Source of the DNA: JBGRQB01 sp041725875
GTDB taxonomy: Bacteria; Bacteroidota; Ignavibacteria; Ignavibacteriales; Melioribacteraceae
Assembly: GCA_041725875.1 (NCBI GenBank)
Contig: JBGRQB010000114.1
Span: forward strand, 1 to 14,004
DNA length: 14,004 nt
Direction: 5' to 3'
Shown here: positions 8,000 to 13,990 of the stretch, piece by piece
Position numbering within the stretch: the stretch's first letter is position 1
Layout of the letters: every line of letters begins with the position of its first letter
The notes under the pieces: model-generated
Told to the model about the DNA's origin: nothing
The model's database searches: none
What the model saw: only the letters and a program-made list of their open reading frames with translations
Position numbers and translations under genes: made by a program

Positions 8000-9550
8000 T
8001 TTATCAGGAGCAGTAAATTCTCTGGCAGCTTTTTTCAGGGTATGTTTTTCAAGCTCGTTGTTATAATAGTTCAGAAGATTAATTGTTACAAACGATGCAG
8101 AAAAAAGAAATATCACATAATAAGTTTTTCTTATTCTCTCTCTGTTAAGTAGAACTACTGTCAGAACAAACGTAAGTAAGATATATGCAACACGTAAAAA
8201 AGGAGTTCCCTGAGGTTCAGTTTGCGTTATGTCATAAATTATTCCGGCAGTCTGAATTATCAAAAAGATTATTGTCAGATTCAGAAAATTTATTTTCTTT
8301 TTGAAAAGTGTTAAAATCAGAACCAGAAGTGTAATTGAAAATATTATTGAACAGAAACCAAATGCCAGAACATTAATGTGCATAATTGCTGCCGGCAGAT
8401 CTGGTAAAAGTGCGGTTGTATCAAAATAGAGAAGTGATGAATCAAATATCACACTTTTTATAGTTGCTCCCAATCCTCTTAAAGAAGCCAGGTAGATAAA
8501 CAAAATAAATGCTGATATAATAAAATAAACCGGTTGAATCTCTCTGTCACTTGTTTTGAAAAACTCAAGAGAGTACTTAAAACCCAGAAGCGCAAGAAAC
8601 AGTAAAAATCCTATTGTAATCAATAGTTCAAGTGGTGTGCTTACAATCCCATAAGCAAACAGCGATGAAAAGAAACTTGTATCTGTCAGCCACCCTGAAA
8701 CATACTCTGCCGGAAGTTTAAAATAATAGAGAAGATATCTGAGTAAAAAGACGTAAATAAAAGTCACGAAATATTTAAGTCCGTTACTACCAAGATCTAC
8801 AAACTGTTTTCTAAAGGAAATCCCGACAGCAATCAGAAAAACAACCCACATAATTCCATTTACACTTTTGTGTTCCGATTCGTGCAGTTTCATTTCTCTA
8901 TCTCTGTTGAGCTTATTAAATGTAACCACACCAATTTTATTATTAAAGTTGTTCAAAATTTCAAAGGAATGACGAGTTTTATTATTGTTTATTTTTGCTT
9001 CAGGATAATAGTTTATTTTGAAAAATGTATTAAACTTAGTGTTAAACATTTGCGATAGACTGACAGCATATGAGTATTCATTTTCCAGTACATAATATTT
9101 TTCAACCGGTTTGCTGATCATAATCTGGTATCTGTGAACCGTATCTATAACGCACAGATTTGTAAAAAGATCTGTGTGTCTGAAGTGAACCTCATTTAAC
9201 TCATAATTTTCCAGTTTTAATCTGCTGCGGTTCTCATTGTTATTGTCAGTCCAGGCAAAAATTCTGCGATCCTTATAAATTGAGATATTATATTGATCAT
9301 ATTTAACATTGTTGATAAGTGACAGTAGCGAATTTTGCTTTTGCGACGTGCTGTCTGAGGTTACCGCGGTTTTAATTTCATTGAGAACAACGATTATCTC
9401 TTTTTGAATATCAGTAAAAAACTCTGATACATTATCCTCTATTTTCCTTTCATTTTCCCATAAAATAGATTCCCATTCTTTGTCATCATACCCAAGATGA
9501 AAGGGATTATAGATATATAATCCGGCAATAACTATTAACAAAAAGCTCAA
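7997..9550 (-). CDS. Polytopic membrane sensor, N-terminal half of the split histidine kinase
   Basis: A membrane protein with an N-terminal hydrophobic segment (residues 1-13), a soluble, presumably periplasmic region (about 14-231), and then about eight hydrophobic segments near 232-246, 257-276, 303-326, 341-358, 388-413, 421-438, 451-468 and 476-493. The last span leads into an extracytoplasmic tail ending APDK, which continues in frame into the sensor domain of the kinase ORF. I do not recognise the domain by name; the overall plan resembles very large Bacteroidota/Ignavibacteriota kinases that carry a multispan sensor region. The listed start is TTG without a Shine-Dalgarno. The frame stays open upstream to 9622, with INTDKYKISKPSFFLL preceding it. 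That would complete a normal positively charged N-terminus, so a non-canonical ATT start at 9595 is possible. Function is assigned from continuity with the kinase. Confidence 0.7.
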   Translation of the reverse strand: MSFLLIVIAGLYIYNPFHLGYDDKEWESILWENERKIEDNVSEFFTDIQKEIIVVLNEIKTAVTSDSTSQKQNSLLSLINNVKYDQYNISIYKDRRIFAWTDNNNENRSRLKLENYELNEVHFRHTDLFTNLCVIDTVHRYQIMISKPVEKYYVLENEYSYAVSLSQMFNTKFNTFFKINYYPEAKINNNKTRHSFEILNNFNNKIGVVTFNKLNRDREMKLHESEHKSVNGIMWVVFLIAVGISFRKQFVDLGSNGLKYFVTFIYVFLLRYLLYYFKLPAEYVSGWLTDTSFFSSLFAYGIVSTPLELLITIGFLLFLALLGFKYSLEFFKTSDREIQPVYFIISAFILFIYLASLRGLGATIKSVIFDSSLLYFDTTALLPDLPAAIMHINVLAFGFCSIIFSITLLVLILTLFKKKINFLNLTIIFLIIQTAGIIYDITQTEPQGTPFLRVAYILLTFVLTVVLLNRERIRKTYYVIFLFSASFVTINLLNYYNNELEKHTLKKAAREFTAPDK

Positions 9551-9681
9551 TAAAAAAAACGAGGGTTTTGAAATTTTATATTTATCTGTATTAATAAATT
9601 TGCGAAAGTTAAAGTGAGAAAATTATCATTTATAAAGTCTGAAACTTCTGGGCATTAAAAAATAAAAGATAGCTAAAATGT

Positions 9682-9713
9682 AATAAAAAAGCATCTCCCC
9701 GATGGGAAGATGC
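9682..9713 (-). terminator. Terminator of the FN3 lipoprotein gene
   Basis: On the minus strand, GCATCT pairs with AGATGC, and CCC pairs with GGG after a single mismatch, around a three-base loop. A T-run (TTTTTTATT) follows. It lies 30 bases past the stop codon at 9743 and separates this gene from the kinase cluster. Confidence 0.8.
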
Positions 9714-9742
9714 CTTTCACTTAACTATATAACTAATTAGGA

Positions 9743-10630
9743 CTAATTTCTTTTGAATTTTAAGCTACCGATTGAACGTTTTTTGTTAGCCATTGTTCTT
9801 TTTTCAAGCTCATAATTTCCTAAAACATCCCGATAAGCCCAATCAAAAACTAACTTGTCATTACCAATTTCAGTAATTCTTATTTTTGCATAATTATCTG
9901 CTTTATAATCAGGATTGGTATTATATATATGAATTACGTATGTGTGATTCACTTTTGCTTCAGTATAAAAGAACTCATAATCTCCGGTAGTGATCTTGCT
10001 TTTACTCCACAAGTTACTGGAAAGTTCCGGTGCTTCTGCAATATCATTAATATTATTTGTTAATCCCATATCCGCAATACTTGAAGGGTTCCAAACATTC
10101 ACGTAAAATTTCCCCATATCAGCGTCATAATCAAAGAAAAAATCAGCATCGAAACTCAGATAATCTAACTCAAATCCTGTTAAAAAACTGAATCCACCAA
10201 AATCTCCATCTTCATACTTTTTGTAATCATGTACAATTGCACCAAATCCTTCCGCTCTTGGAGTACTATAAGCATTTTCTTTACTTAAATCACTTTCTGC
10301 ACCGTTAAATCCAACAGCTGTAACAGCATAATAATATTTTACTCCGTTTTTCACTTCTGTGGCATTATCCAAAAATGAAAATCCGTTTGTTTTTCCTATA
10401 TAATCAAATTTATTATTATCTGTACTTACAAATACTCTGTAATAGTCGATTTCATTTTTATATAAATGATCCCAAAAAATATCTACCTGACGATCACCAG
10501 TTACGGTATAAACATTTCTCGGGGCTTCCGGTTTAATAATTACTTTTGTAGGACTATCATCATTACAGCCTGTAATAACTAACACACTTAATGTTAATGC
10601 TGCTAATAGTAATCTTGATATCTTTTTCAT
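9743..10630 (-). CDS. Lipoprotein with one fibronectin type III domain and an unrecognised C-terminal domain
   Basis: A predicted exported lipoprotein of 295 residues. A hydrophobic signal (residues 6-20) ends in lipobox VITGC with Cys22 as the lipid-attachment site, followed by an Asp/Ser/Pro-rich linker. Residues about 33-122 look like a fibronectin type III domain: PEAPRNVYTV opens it, DIFWDH contains the core Trp, DYYRVFVS follows, and GVKYYYAVTAVG is the characteristic Tyr-rich strand. Residues about 125-295 are rich in Tyr, Phe, Asp and Gly (for example YEDGDFGGFSF) and I cannot place them in a family. Start choice is secure: ATG with AGGAG six bases upstream, then a good signal peptide. 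The gene stands alone between its own promoter-like box and terminator. A surface binding or adhesion role is only a guess. Confidence 0.8.
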   Translation of the reverse strand: MKKISRLLLAALTLSVLVITGCNDDSPTKVIIKPEAPRNVYTVTGDRQVDIFWDHLYKNEIDYYRVFVSTDNNKFDYIGKTNGFSFLDNATEVKNGVKYYYAVTAVGFNGAESDLSKENAYSTPRAEGFGAIVHDYKKYEDGDFGGFSFLTGFELDYLSFDADFFFDYDADMGKFYVNVWNPSSIADMGLTNNINDIAEAPELSSNLWSKSKITTGDYEFFYTEAKVNHTYVIHIYNTNPDYKADNYAKIRITEIGNDKLVFDWAYRDVLGNYELEKRTMANKKRSIGSLKFKRN

Positions 10631-10676
10631 CTCTAACTCCTAAAAATTGTTTTCTTTCTTAATTCAAGGAAAGTGC

Positions 10677-10684
10677 CAAAGTTA
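10677..10684 (-). promoter_or_regulatory. Bacteroidota-type -7 box for the FN3 lipoprotein gene
   Basis: TAACTTTG on the minus strand is an exact match to the Bacteroidota -7 consensus TAnnTTTG, and would give a leader of about 40 bases to the ATG at 10630. I see no convincing -33 TTTG element, and short boxes occur by chance in AT-rich DNA. Confidence 0.5.
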
Positions 10685-10733
10685 AATTTGTCGTTTTTAG
10701 ATAAAAATGGGAGGTTTAGTTATGAAGAAAAGT

Positions 10734-10771
10734 AAAAGTGTCCCCTTTTGTATACAAAGGTGGACACTTTT
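10734..10771 (-). terminator. Palindromic terminator after pyrC
   Basis: Two 19-base arms are complementary except at two positions and meet with no spacer at a TATA centre: AAAAGTGTCC on the left answers GGACACTTTT on the right, and TTTGTA answers TACAAA. On the minus strand the outer stem is followed by TTTTACTTTTC, so it fits an intrinsic terminator placed 10 bases after the pyrC stop. The symmetry is greater than a terminator needs. Confidence 0.7.
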
Positions 10772-10780
10772 ATATGAAAA

Positions 10781-12070
10781 CTAGATATCTGTATATTTAT
10801 CGTTATGATACATTCTGTTTTTGTTAATAACTGCAACAGCTTTACCAGTTAACAATCGTTTGTCAAAAGGAGAATTCTTTGATTTTGATTTGAATTTGGA
10901 AACTTCTACAGTCCAGATCTCTTCAGGATCAAAAATTGTAAGATTTGCTGCTTCACCTTCTTTAATTTCAGGAACAGGAAGACTAAGAATTTTTCTTGGA
11001 TTAACTGCAAATTTATCAACTAATTGTTCAAGAGTAAGATGATCTTTTTTAACAAGTTCTGAAACTGCTAATCCTAAAGCTGTTTCCAGACCAATAATTC
11101 CGTTAGGAGCGTAAATAAACTCAACATCTTTTGTTTCAATTGAGTGTGGTGCGTGATCAGATGCAATACAATCGATTGTACCATCTGCAAGCCCCGCAAT
11201 CATTTCTTCAACATCTTCGCTTCCTCTTAACGGAGGGTTCATTTTCAGATTTGTATCAAATGATTTTAATGCTTCATCGGTAAAAGTAAAGTGATGAGGA
11301 GTAACTTCTGCAGTAACTTTTACACCTCTTGCTTTGGCTTCTCTTACCATTTCAACAGATCTTTTTGAACTAATGTGGGCAACGTGAAATCTTGCACCTG
11401 TATATTCAGCCATAATTATGTTTCTTGCAACAATAAGATCTTCGGCAATTGTAGGAATTGAAGGCAAGCCAAGCTGTGTTGAAACAAAGCTTTCGTTCAT
11501 ATGTCCGCCGGCAAGAGATTCATCTTCGCAATGTTCAATTACAGGAGCATCAAACATTGAAGCATATTCCATTACATTTCTTAAAATTGCGGCATCTTTT
11601 ATTAAAGTGCCATCGTCAGAAAAGCCAACTGCACCGGCTTCCATTAATTCTGACATTGGAGCAAGAGATTCACCTTTTCTTTCAACAGTAGCAGCTGCCA
11701 CAGGGTAAACATCTACAAGATGAGTTCTTGCTTTGGCTTTTATAAGCTCTACAATTGCAGCTGAATCTGTAGCCGGTTTTGTATTTGGCATACAAGCCAC
11801 ACCTGTAAAACCGCCTGCTGCTGCTGCATTACAGCCTGTTTCAACAGTTTCTGCATCTTCTCTTCCCGGTTCACGCAAATGAACGTGCATATCAAGAAAA
11901 CCCGGAGAGCAGTATTTATTTTCAAAGTTATATACTTCGGCATCTTTAGCTTCTTTTTCAGTAACATTACCAACTTTACGGATAATGCCATCTTCTATCA
12001 GAAGGTCCGCCTTTTCGTTTAACCCCTGTGCAGGGTTTAATATATTTAATCCTTTTAATAGTATTTGCAT
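10781..12070 (-). CDS. pyrC: Dihydroorotase, class I
   Basis: A cytoplasmic zinc amidohydrolase that interconverts N-carbamoyl-L-aspartate and dihydroorotate, step 3 of UMP synthesis. The metal-binding HxH is in DMHVHLREPG (His62, His64), with the substrate-binding Arg66 of class I enzymes. Further ligands are Asp152/Asp153 in GFSDDGT, His180 in IEHCED, His232 in AHISS, and the catalytic Asp305 in SDHAPHS. Asn276-type and NGIIGLET (323-330) regions are also conserved-looking. The 429-residue length and absence of a carbamylated Lys motif fit the class I group seen in Gram-positives, Aquifex and Bacteroidota, rather than the E. coli enzyme. It follows pyrB by 15 bases, with AGGTG four bases before the ATG, so it is co-transcribed and should share PyrR control. 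All key residues appear intact, so it is probably active rather than a PyrC-like scaffold. Confidence 0.96.
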   Translation of the reverse strand: MQILLKGLNILNPAQGLNEKADLLIEDGIIRKVGNVTEKEAKDAEVYNFENKYCSPGFLDMHVHLREPGREDAETVETGCNAAAAGGFTGVACMPNTKPATDSAAIVELIKAKARTHLVDVYPVAAATVERKGESLAPMSELMEAGAVGFSDDGTLIKDAAILRNVMEYASMFDAPVIEHCEDESLAGGHMNESFVSTQLGLPSIPTIAEDLIVARNIIMAEYTGARFHVAHISSKRSVEMVREAKARGVKVTAEVTPHHFTFTDEALKSFDTNLKMNPPLRGSEDVEEMIAGLADGTIDCIASDHAPHSIETKDVEFIYAPNGIIGLETALGLAVSELVKKDHLTLEQLVDKFAVNPRKILSLPVPEIKEGEAANLTIFDPEEIWTVEVSKFKSKSKNSPFDKRLLTGKAVAVINKNRMYHNDKYTDI

Positions 12071-12085
12071 TTTTCACCTGACAAG

Positions 12086-13018
12086 TTAGTTTTGAGTACC
12101 TAATAAATAAAGAATTGCCATTCTTACGGCAACACCATTTGTTACCTGCGGAAGAATAATCTGGTTAGGACCGTCAGCAACTTCCGAGGAAATTTCCACA
12201 CCTCTGTTTATCGGACCAGGGTGAAGTATTAAAATATCTTTATTGTGTCTTTGCATTCTTTCATTTGTAACACCAAAATATTGGTGATACTCTCTAAGAG
12301 AAGGGATTGAAGATCCGGTTCCTCTTTCAAGCTGTATTCTCATTACATTAAGCACATCATTGTAATCAATTGCTTCATCAATACTGTGAAAAACTTTTAC
12401 ACCAAGTTTTTCAATATTTTTCGGCATCATTGTGGCAGGACCGCAAAGTGATACTTCGGCTCCCATTGCCTGTAAACCGTAAATATTTGAAAGTGAAACA
12501 CGACTGTGAGCAACGTCTCCCACAATACAAACTTTTAAGCCTTCAAGTCTGCCAAGCTTTTCTCTAATTGAATACATATCAAGTAAAGCCTGTGTTGGAT
12601 GTTCGTGGCGACCGTCACCAGCGTTAATTACATTGGCATCACTTATTTCAGTTAAGAATTTCGGAACACCTGCTGATTCGTGACGAACAACAATCATATC
12701 AATTTTCATTGCTTCAATGTTTCTTACAGTATCCTTAAATGTTTCCCCTTTTTTGGTACTGCTTGTTGAAGTTGAAAAATTCATTACATCTGCAGAAAGT
12801 CTTTTTTGAGCTAATTCAAATGACAATCTGGTTCTTGTGGAATTTTCAAAGAAAAGATTTACTACAGTTTTTCCTTTAAGTGTCGGAACCTTTTTTACAG
12901 GTCTGTCCAATATCTCTCTGAAAGTAACTGCGGTATCAAGTATTAACTGAATATCTTCTTTCGGAACTCCCTGTAATCCGAGAAGGTGTCGGCTAGATAA
13001 CATTTTGGTCTCTCTCAT
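12086..13018 (-). CDS. pyrB: Aspartate carbamoyltransferase, catalytic subunit
   Basis: Catalyses transfer of the carbamoyl group from carbamoyl phosphate to L-aspartate, the committed step of pyrimidine synthesis, in the cytoplasm as a trimer. The carbamoyl-phosphate motif FENSTRTRLSF lies at 58-67. The 80s-loop Lys is Lys90 in STKKGET, and HPTQALLD is at 140-147. The aspartate-side residues Arg227 and Gln229 are in MRIQLERG, and HPGPINRG is at 266-273. Length (310) matches the usual catalytic chain; no pyrI regulatory subunit is in the window. The ATG at 13018 lies three bases after the pyrR stop. A second ATG five codons in (MLSSRHLLGL) is also preceded by GAGAGAG and aligns better with the family N-terminus, so the start is uncertain by five residues. 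Sits between pyrR and pyrC in a typical pyr operon. Confidence 0.97.
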   Translation of the reverse strand: MRETKMLSSRHLLGLQGVPKEDIQLILDTAVTFREILDRPVKKVPTLKGKTVVNLFFENSTRTRLSFELAQKRLSADVMNFSTSTSSTKKGETFKDTVRNIEAMKIDMIVVRHESAGVPKFLTEISDANVINAGDGRHEHPTQALLDMYSIREKLGRLEGLKVCIVGDVAHSRVSLSNIYGLQAMGAEVSLCGPATMMPKNIEKLGVKVFHSIDEAIDYNDVLNVMRIQLERGTGSSIPSLREYHQYFGVTNERMQRHNKDILILHPGPINRGVEISSEVADGPNQIILPQVTNGVAVRMAILYLLGTQN

Positions 13019-13021
13019 ATT

Positions 13022-13564
13022 TTATTCTTCCGTTAAGTCTACTAAATACACTGAATCTTCTCCATCAACTTCTTTCATTTTCACTTTTACAGATTCGTTG
13101 ATGGATGTAGGAATACTTTTACCTACATAATCTGCTTTAATTGGTAATTGTCGGTGTCCGCGATCTACAAGCGCGCAGAACTGAATTGTTTTGGGTCTGC
13201 CTAAATCCATAAGTGCATCCATTGCAGCTCTTACTGTCCTTCCAGAATAAAGAACATCGTCAACAAGAATTACATCTTTGTCTGCAATATCAAAATGGAT
13301 TTCAGTTACAGAAATTTCCTGATTGATATTTGTGGCATAATCATCGCGGTAAAGACCAATATCCAAAACACCTAGTTCGGGACTTGAATTATCAATCTCT
13401 TTGATTTTTTCGTGAATTCTGTTTGCCAGAAACTCACCTCTGGTTCTCATACCGATTACAACAATGTTTTCAGATCCCTTGTTATGTTCAAGGATCTCAT
13501 GGGCTAAACGCGTTACAGAACGGTTTATTCCCTGCTCGTCGATTATAGTTGCTTTTACCTTCAT
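13022..13564 (-). CDS. pyrR: PyrR, pyrimidine operon RNA-binding attenuator / uracil phosphoribosyltransferase
   Basis: A bifunctional phosphoribosyltransferase-fold protein. With UMP bound it binds pyr mRNA leaders and lowers expression; many members also make UMP from uracil and PRPP. The PRPP loop DVILVDDVLYSGRT is at residues 97-110, and DEQGINRSVTRLAHEI (9-24) and LYRDD (71-75) are family hallmarks. I place the start at ATG 13564 because the 180-residue product then aligns residue for residue with the Bacillus subtilis N-terminus as I remember it. A TTG two codons upstream (13570) is better spaced from the GGAGG and cannot be excluded. It is first in pyrR-pyrB-pyrC, and the RNA target expected for this protein is present directly upstream, supporting autoregulation. 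Confidence 0.96.
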   Translation of the reverse strand: MKVKATIIDEQGINRSVTRLAHEILEHNKGSENIVVIGMRTRGEFLANRIHEKIKEIDNSSPELGVLDIGLYRDDYATNINQEISVTEIHFDIADKDVILVDDVLYSGRTVRAAMDALMDLGRPKTIQFCALVDRGHRQLPIKADYVGKSIPTSINESVKVKMKEVDGEDSVYLVDLTEE

Positions 13565-13568
13565 ATAC

Positions 13569-13601
13569 AAAAAATCCTCCTAGGCAGGCTTGCCGTGGAG
13601 G
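13569..13601 (-). terminator. Leader terminator / SD-sequestering hairpin of the pyr operon
   Basis: Read on the minus strand: CCTCC (13601-13597), two unpaired bases, GGCA, loop AGCC, TGCC, two unpaired bases, GGAGG (13580-13576), then A and six T residues (13574-13569). The hairpin plus U6 has intrinsic-terminator form, directly in front of pyrR. Its 3' arm GGAGG is also the only plausible Shine-Dalgarno for pyrR, so folding would hide the ribosome-binding site as well as stop RNA polymerase. Confidence 0.8.
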
Positions 13602-13681
13602 TCCCTTTTATTAGTTTTATGTAAAATTTCGTAGTATTTTGCGTGCAGTTATCTTTGGTCATTTCCTTTCTTACCTCACAG
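13593..13681 (-). promoter_or_regulatory. Antiterminator pairing between PyrR-site loop and terminator 5' arm
   Basis: In the minus-strand RNA, CUGUGAGGU (13681-13673, apical part of the PyrR-binding hairpin) can pair with ACCUCCACGG (13602-13593, 5' arm of the terminator). This forms nine base pairs with one bulged C. This pairing excludes both the PyrR-binding hairpin and the terminator, as in the known Bacillus pyr attenuators. Found by eye; no energy calculation was made. Confidence 0.6.
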
Positions 13682-13695
13682 GATAAATTTAAAGG
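13665..13695 (-). promoter_or_regulatory. PyrR-binding RNA hairpin in the pyr leader
   Basis: The RNA contains UAUCCUGUGAGGUA (13685-13672), which matches the PyrR-loop consensus ARUCCNGNGAGGYU everywhere except the two outermost bases. Those two are U and A, so they still pair with each other. Around it, CC pairs with GG over the UGUGA loop, then AU/UA/UA/UG pairs continue. A three-A bulge on the 5' side follows, and then CCUUU pairs with AAAGG as the lower stem. A 5'-side purine bulge and this loop are the recognition features of known PyrR sites. Confidence 0.85.
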
Positions 13696-13708
13696 TTAAT
13701 CGTTTCTG

Positions 13709-13740
13709 CAAATATGCACCTAAAGAATTTAAATTGCAAA
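13709..13740 (-). promoter_or_regulatory. Probable pyr operon promoter, Bacteroidota-type
   Basis: On the minus strand TTTG (13740-13737) is followed after 20 bases by CATATTTG (13716-13709), one base off the TAnnTTTG -7 box. The spacing suits the -33/-7 promoter class of Bacteroidota. Transcription would begin around 13702, just before the PyrR-binding hairpin, which is where an attenuator should start. Confidence 0.5.
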
Positions 13741-13763
13741 TTTTTATTTGAAGAGCTTAAAAT

Positions 13764-13817
13764 GTGCCTTCGGTACAATCCGGCTTCGTGTAACACTTCG
13801 CCGGATCACTCAGGCAC
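13764..13817. repeat. Imperfect palindrome with nested stems, intergenic
   Basis: GTGCCT (13764-13769) pairs with AGGCAC (13812-13817), ATCCGGC (13778-13784) with GCCGGAT (13800-13806), and GTGT (13788-13791) with ACAC (13793-13796) at the tip. Neither strand has a U-tract, so it is not a simple terminator. It is upstream of the pyr promoter and just before a larger palindrome. I see no gene in 13741-14004. This hairpin could be part of a mobile or repeated element or a structured RNA. Confidence 0.65.
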
Positions 13818-13851
13818 CTGACTGGTTTGTTACTCGATATAGTTTGTCGCC

Positions 13852-13990
13852 CGGCATCTTTTTCTGAGCGTAAAGAAAATTGATGAACGGAGGCGTGAAG
13901 AACAAAAACTGCTTGAAGCCATCTGAAAGATGGCAAGTTGTTTTTGTTCAGCCGAACGTTAGCAATTTTTAGCGAGGAAAAAGACAGCCG
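13852..13990. repeat. Large imperfect inverted repeat (about 139 bases, centre near 13926)
   Basis: Successive matching segments are, left to right: CGGC (13852-13855) with GCCG (13987-13990); TCTTTTTC (13857-13864) with GAAAAAGA (13977-13984); AAAATTG (13876-13882) with CAATTTT (13963-13969); and AACG (13886-13889) with CGTT (13957-13960). They continue with GGC (13892-13894) and GCC (13951-13953); GAACAAAAAC (13900-13909) and GTTTTTGTTC (13940-13949); CTT with AAG; and GCCATC (13918-13923) with GATGGC (13929-13934), over a TGAAA loop. Unpaired stretches interrupt the stem. The right arm runs to near the window end, so the element may continue outside. A miniature inverted-repeat element, an integron attC-like site or a structured RNA are all possible. 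Confidence 0.75.

Noticed and set aside
5807..9550. Frameshift between the two kinase halves
   Set aside because: Both ORFs are in the same frame; only a single TAA separates them, so no insertion or deletion is needed.
11418..11708. Plus-strand open frames inside pyrC, and similar ones inside the amidase, addA-like, kinase and pyrB genes
   Set aside because: They lie opposite strongly conserved minus-strand genes with intact catalytic motifs, have no recognisable domains, and are expected by chance from codon bias.
11749..11991. A minus-strand ORF in another frame within pyrC
   Set aside because: Low-complexity sequence overlapping the dihydroorotase metal-binding region, which is clearly coded in the other frame.
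13565..13570. TTG at 13570 as the PyrR start
   Set aside because: It would add only Met-Tyr before the ATG at 13564, and the family N-terminus as I remember it aligns exactly from the ATG. Kept as a possible alternative because its spacing from GGAGG is better.
13810..13857. A 15-codon minus-strand ORF beginning MPGDKLYRV in the palindromic region
   Set aside because: No good ribosome-binding site, very short, and its bases take part in the inverted repeats; no sign of protein-level constraint.
13883..13966. Integron attC recombination site
   Set aside because: The right end GTTAGCA does not fit the core GTTRRRY and the left GATGAAC does not mirror it. The complementarity also extends well beyond where an attC site should end, and no integrase or cassette gene is visible. 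Not called as a feature.
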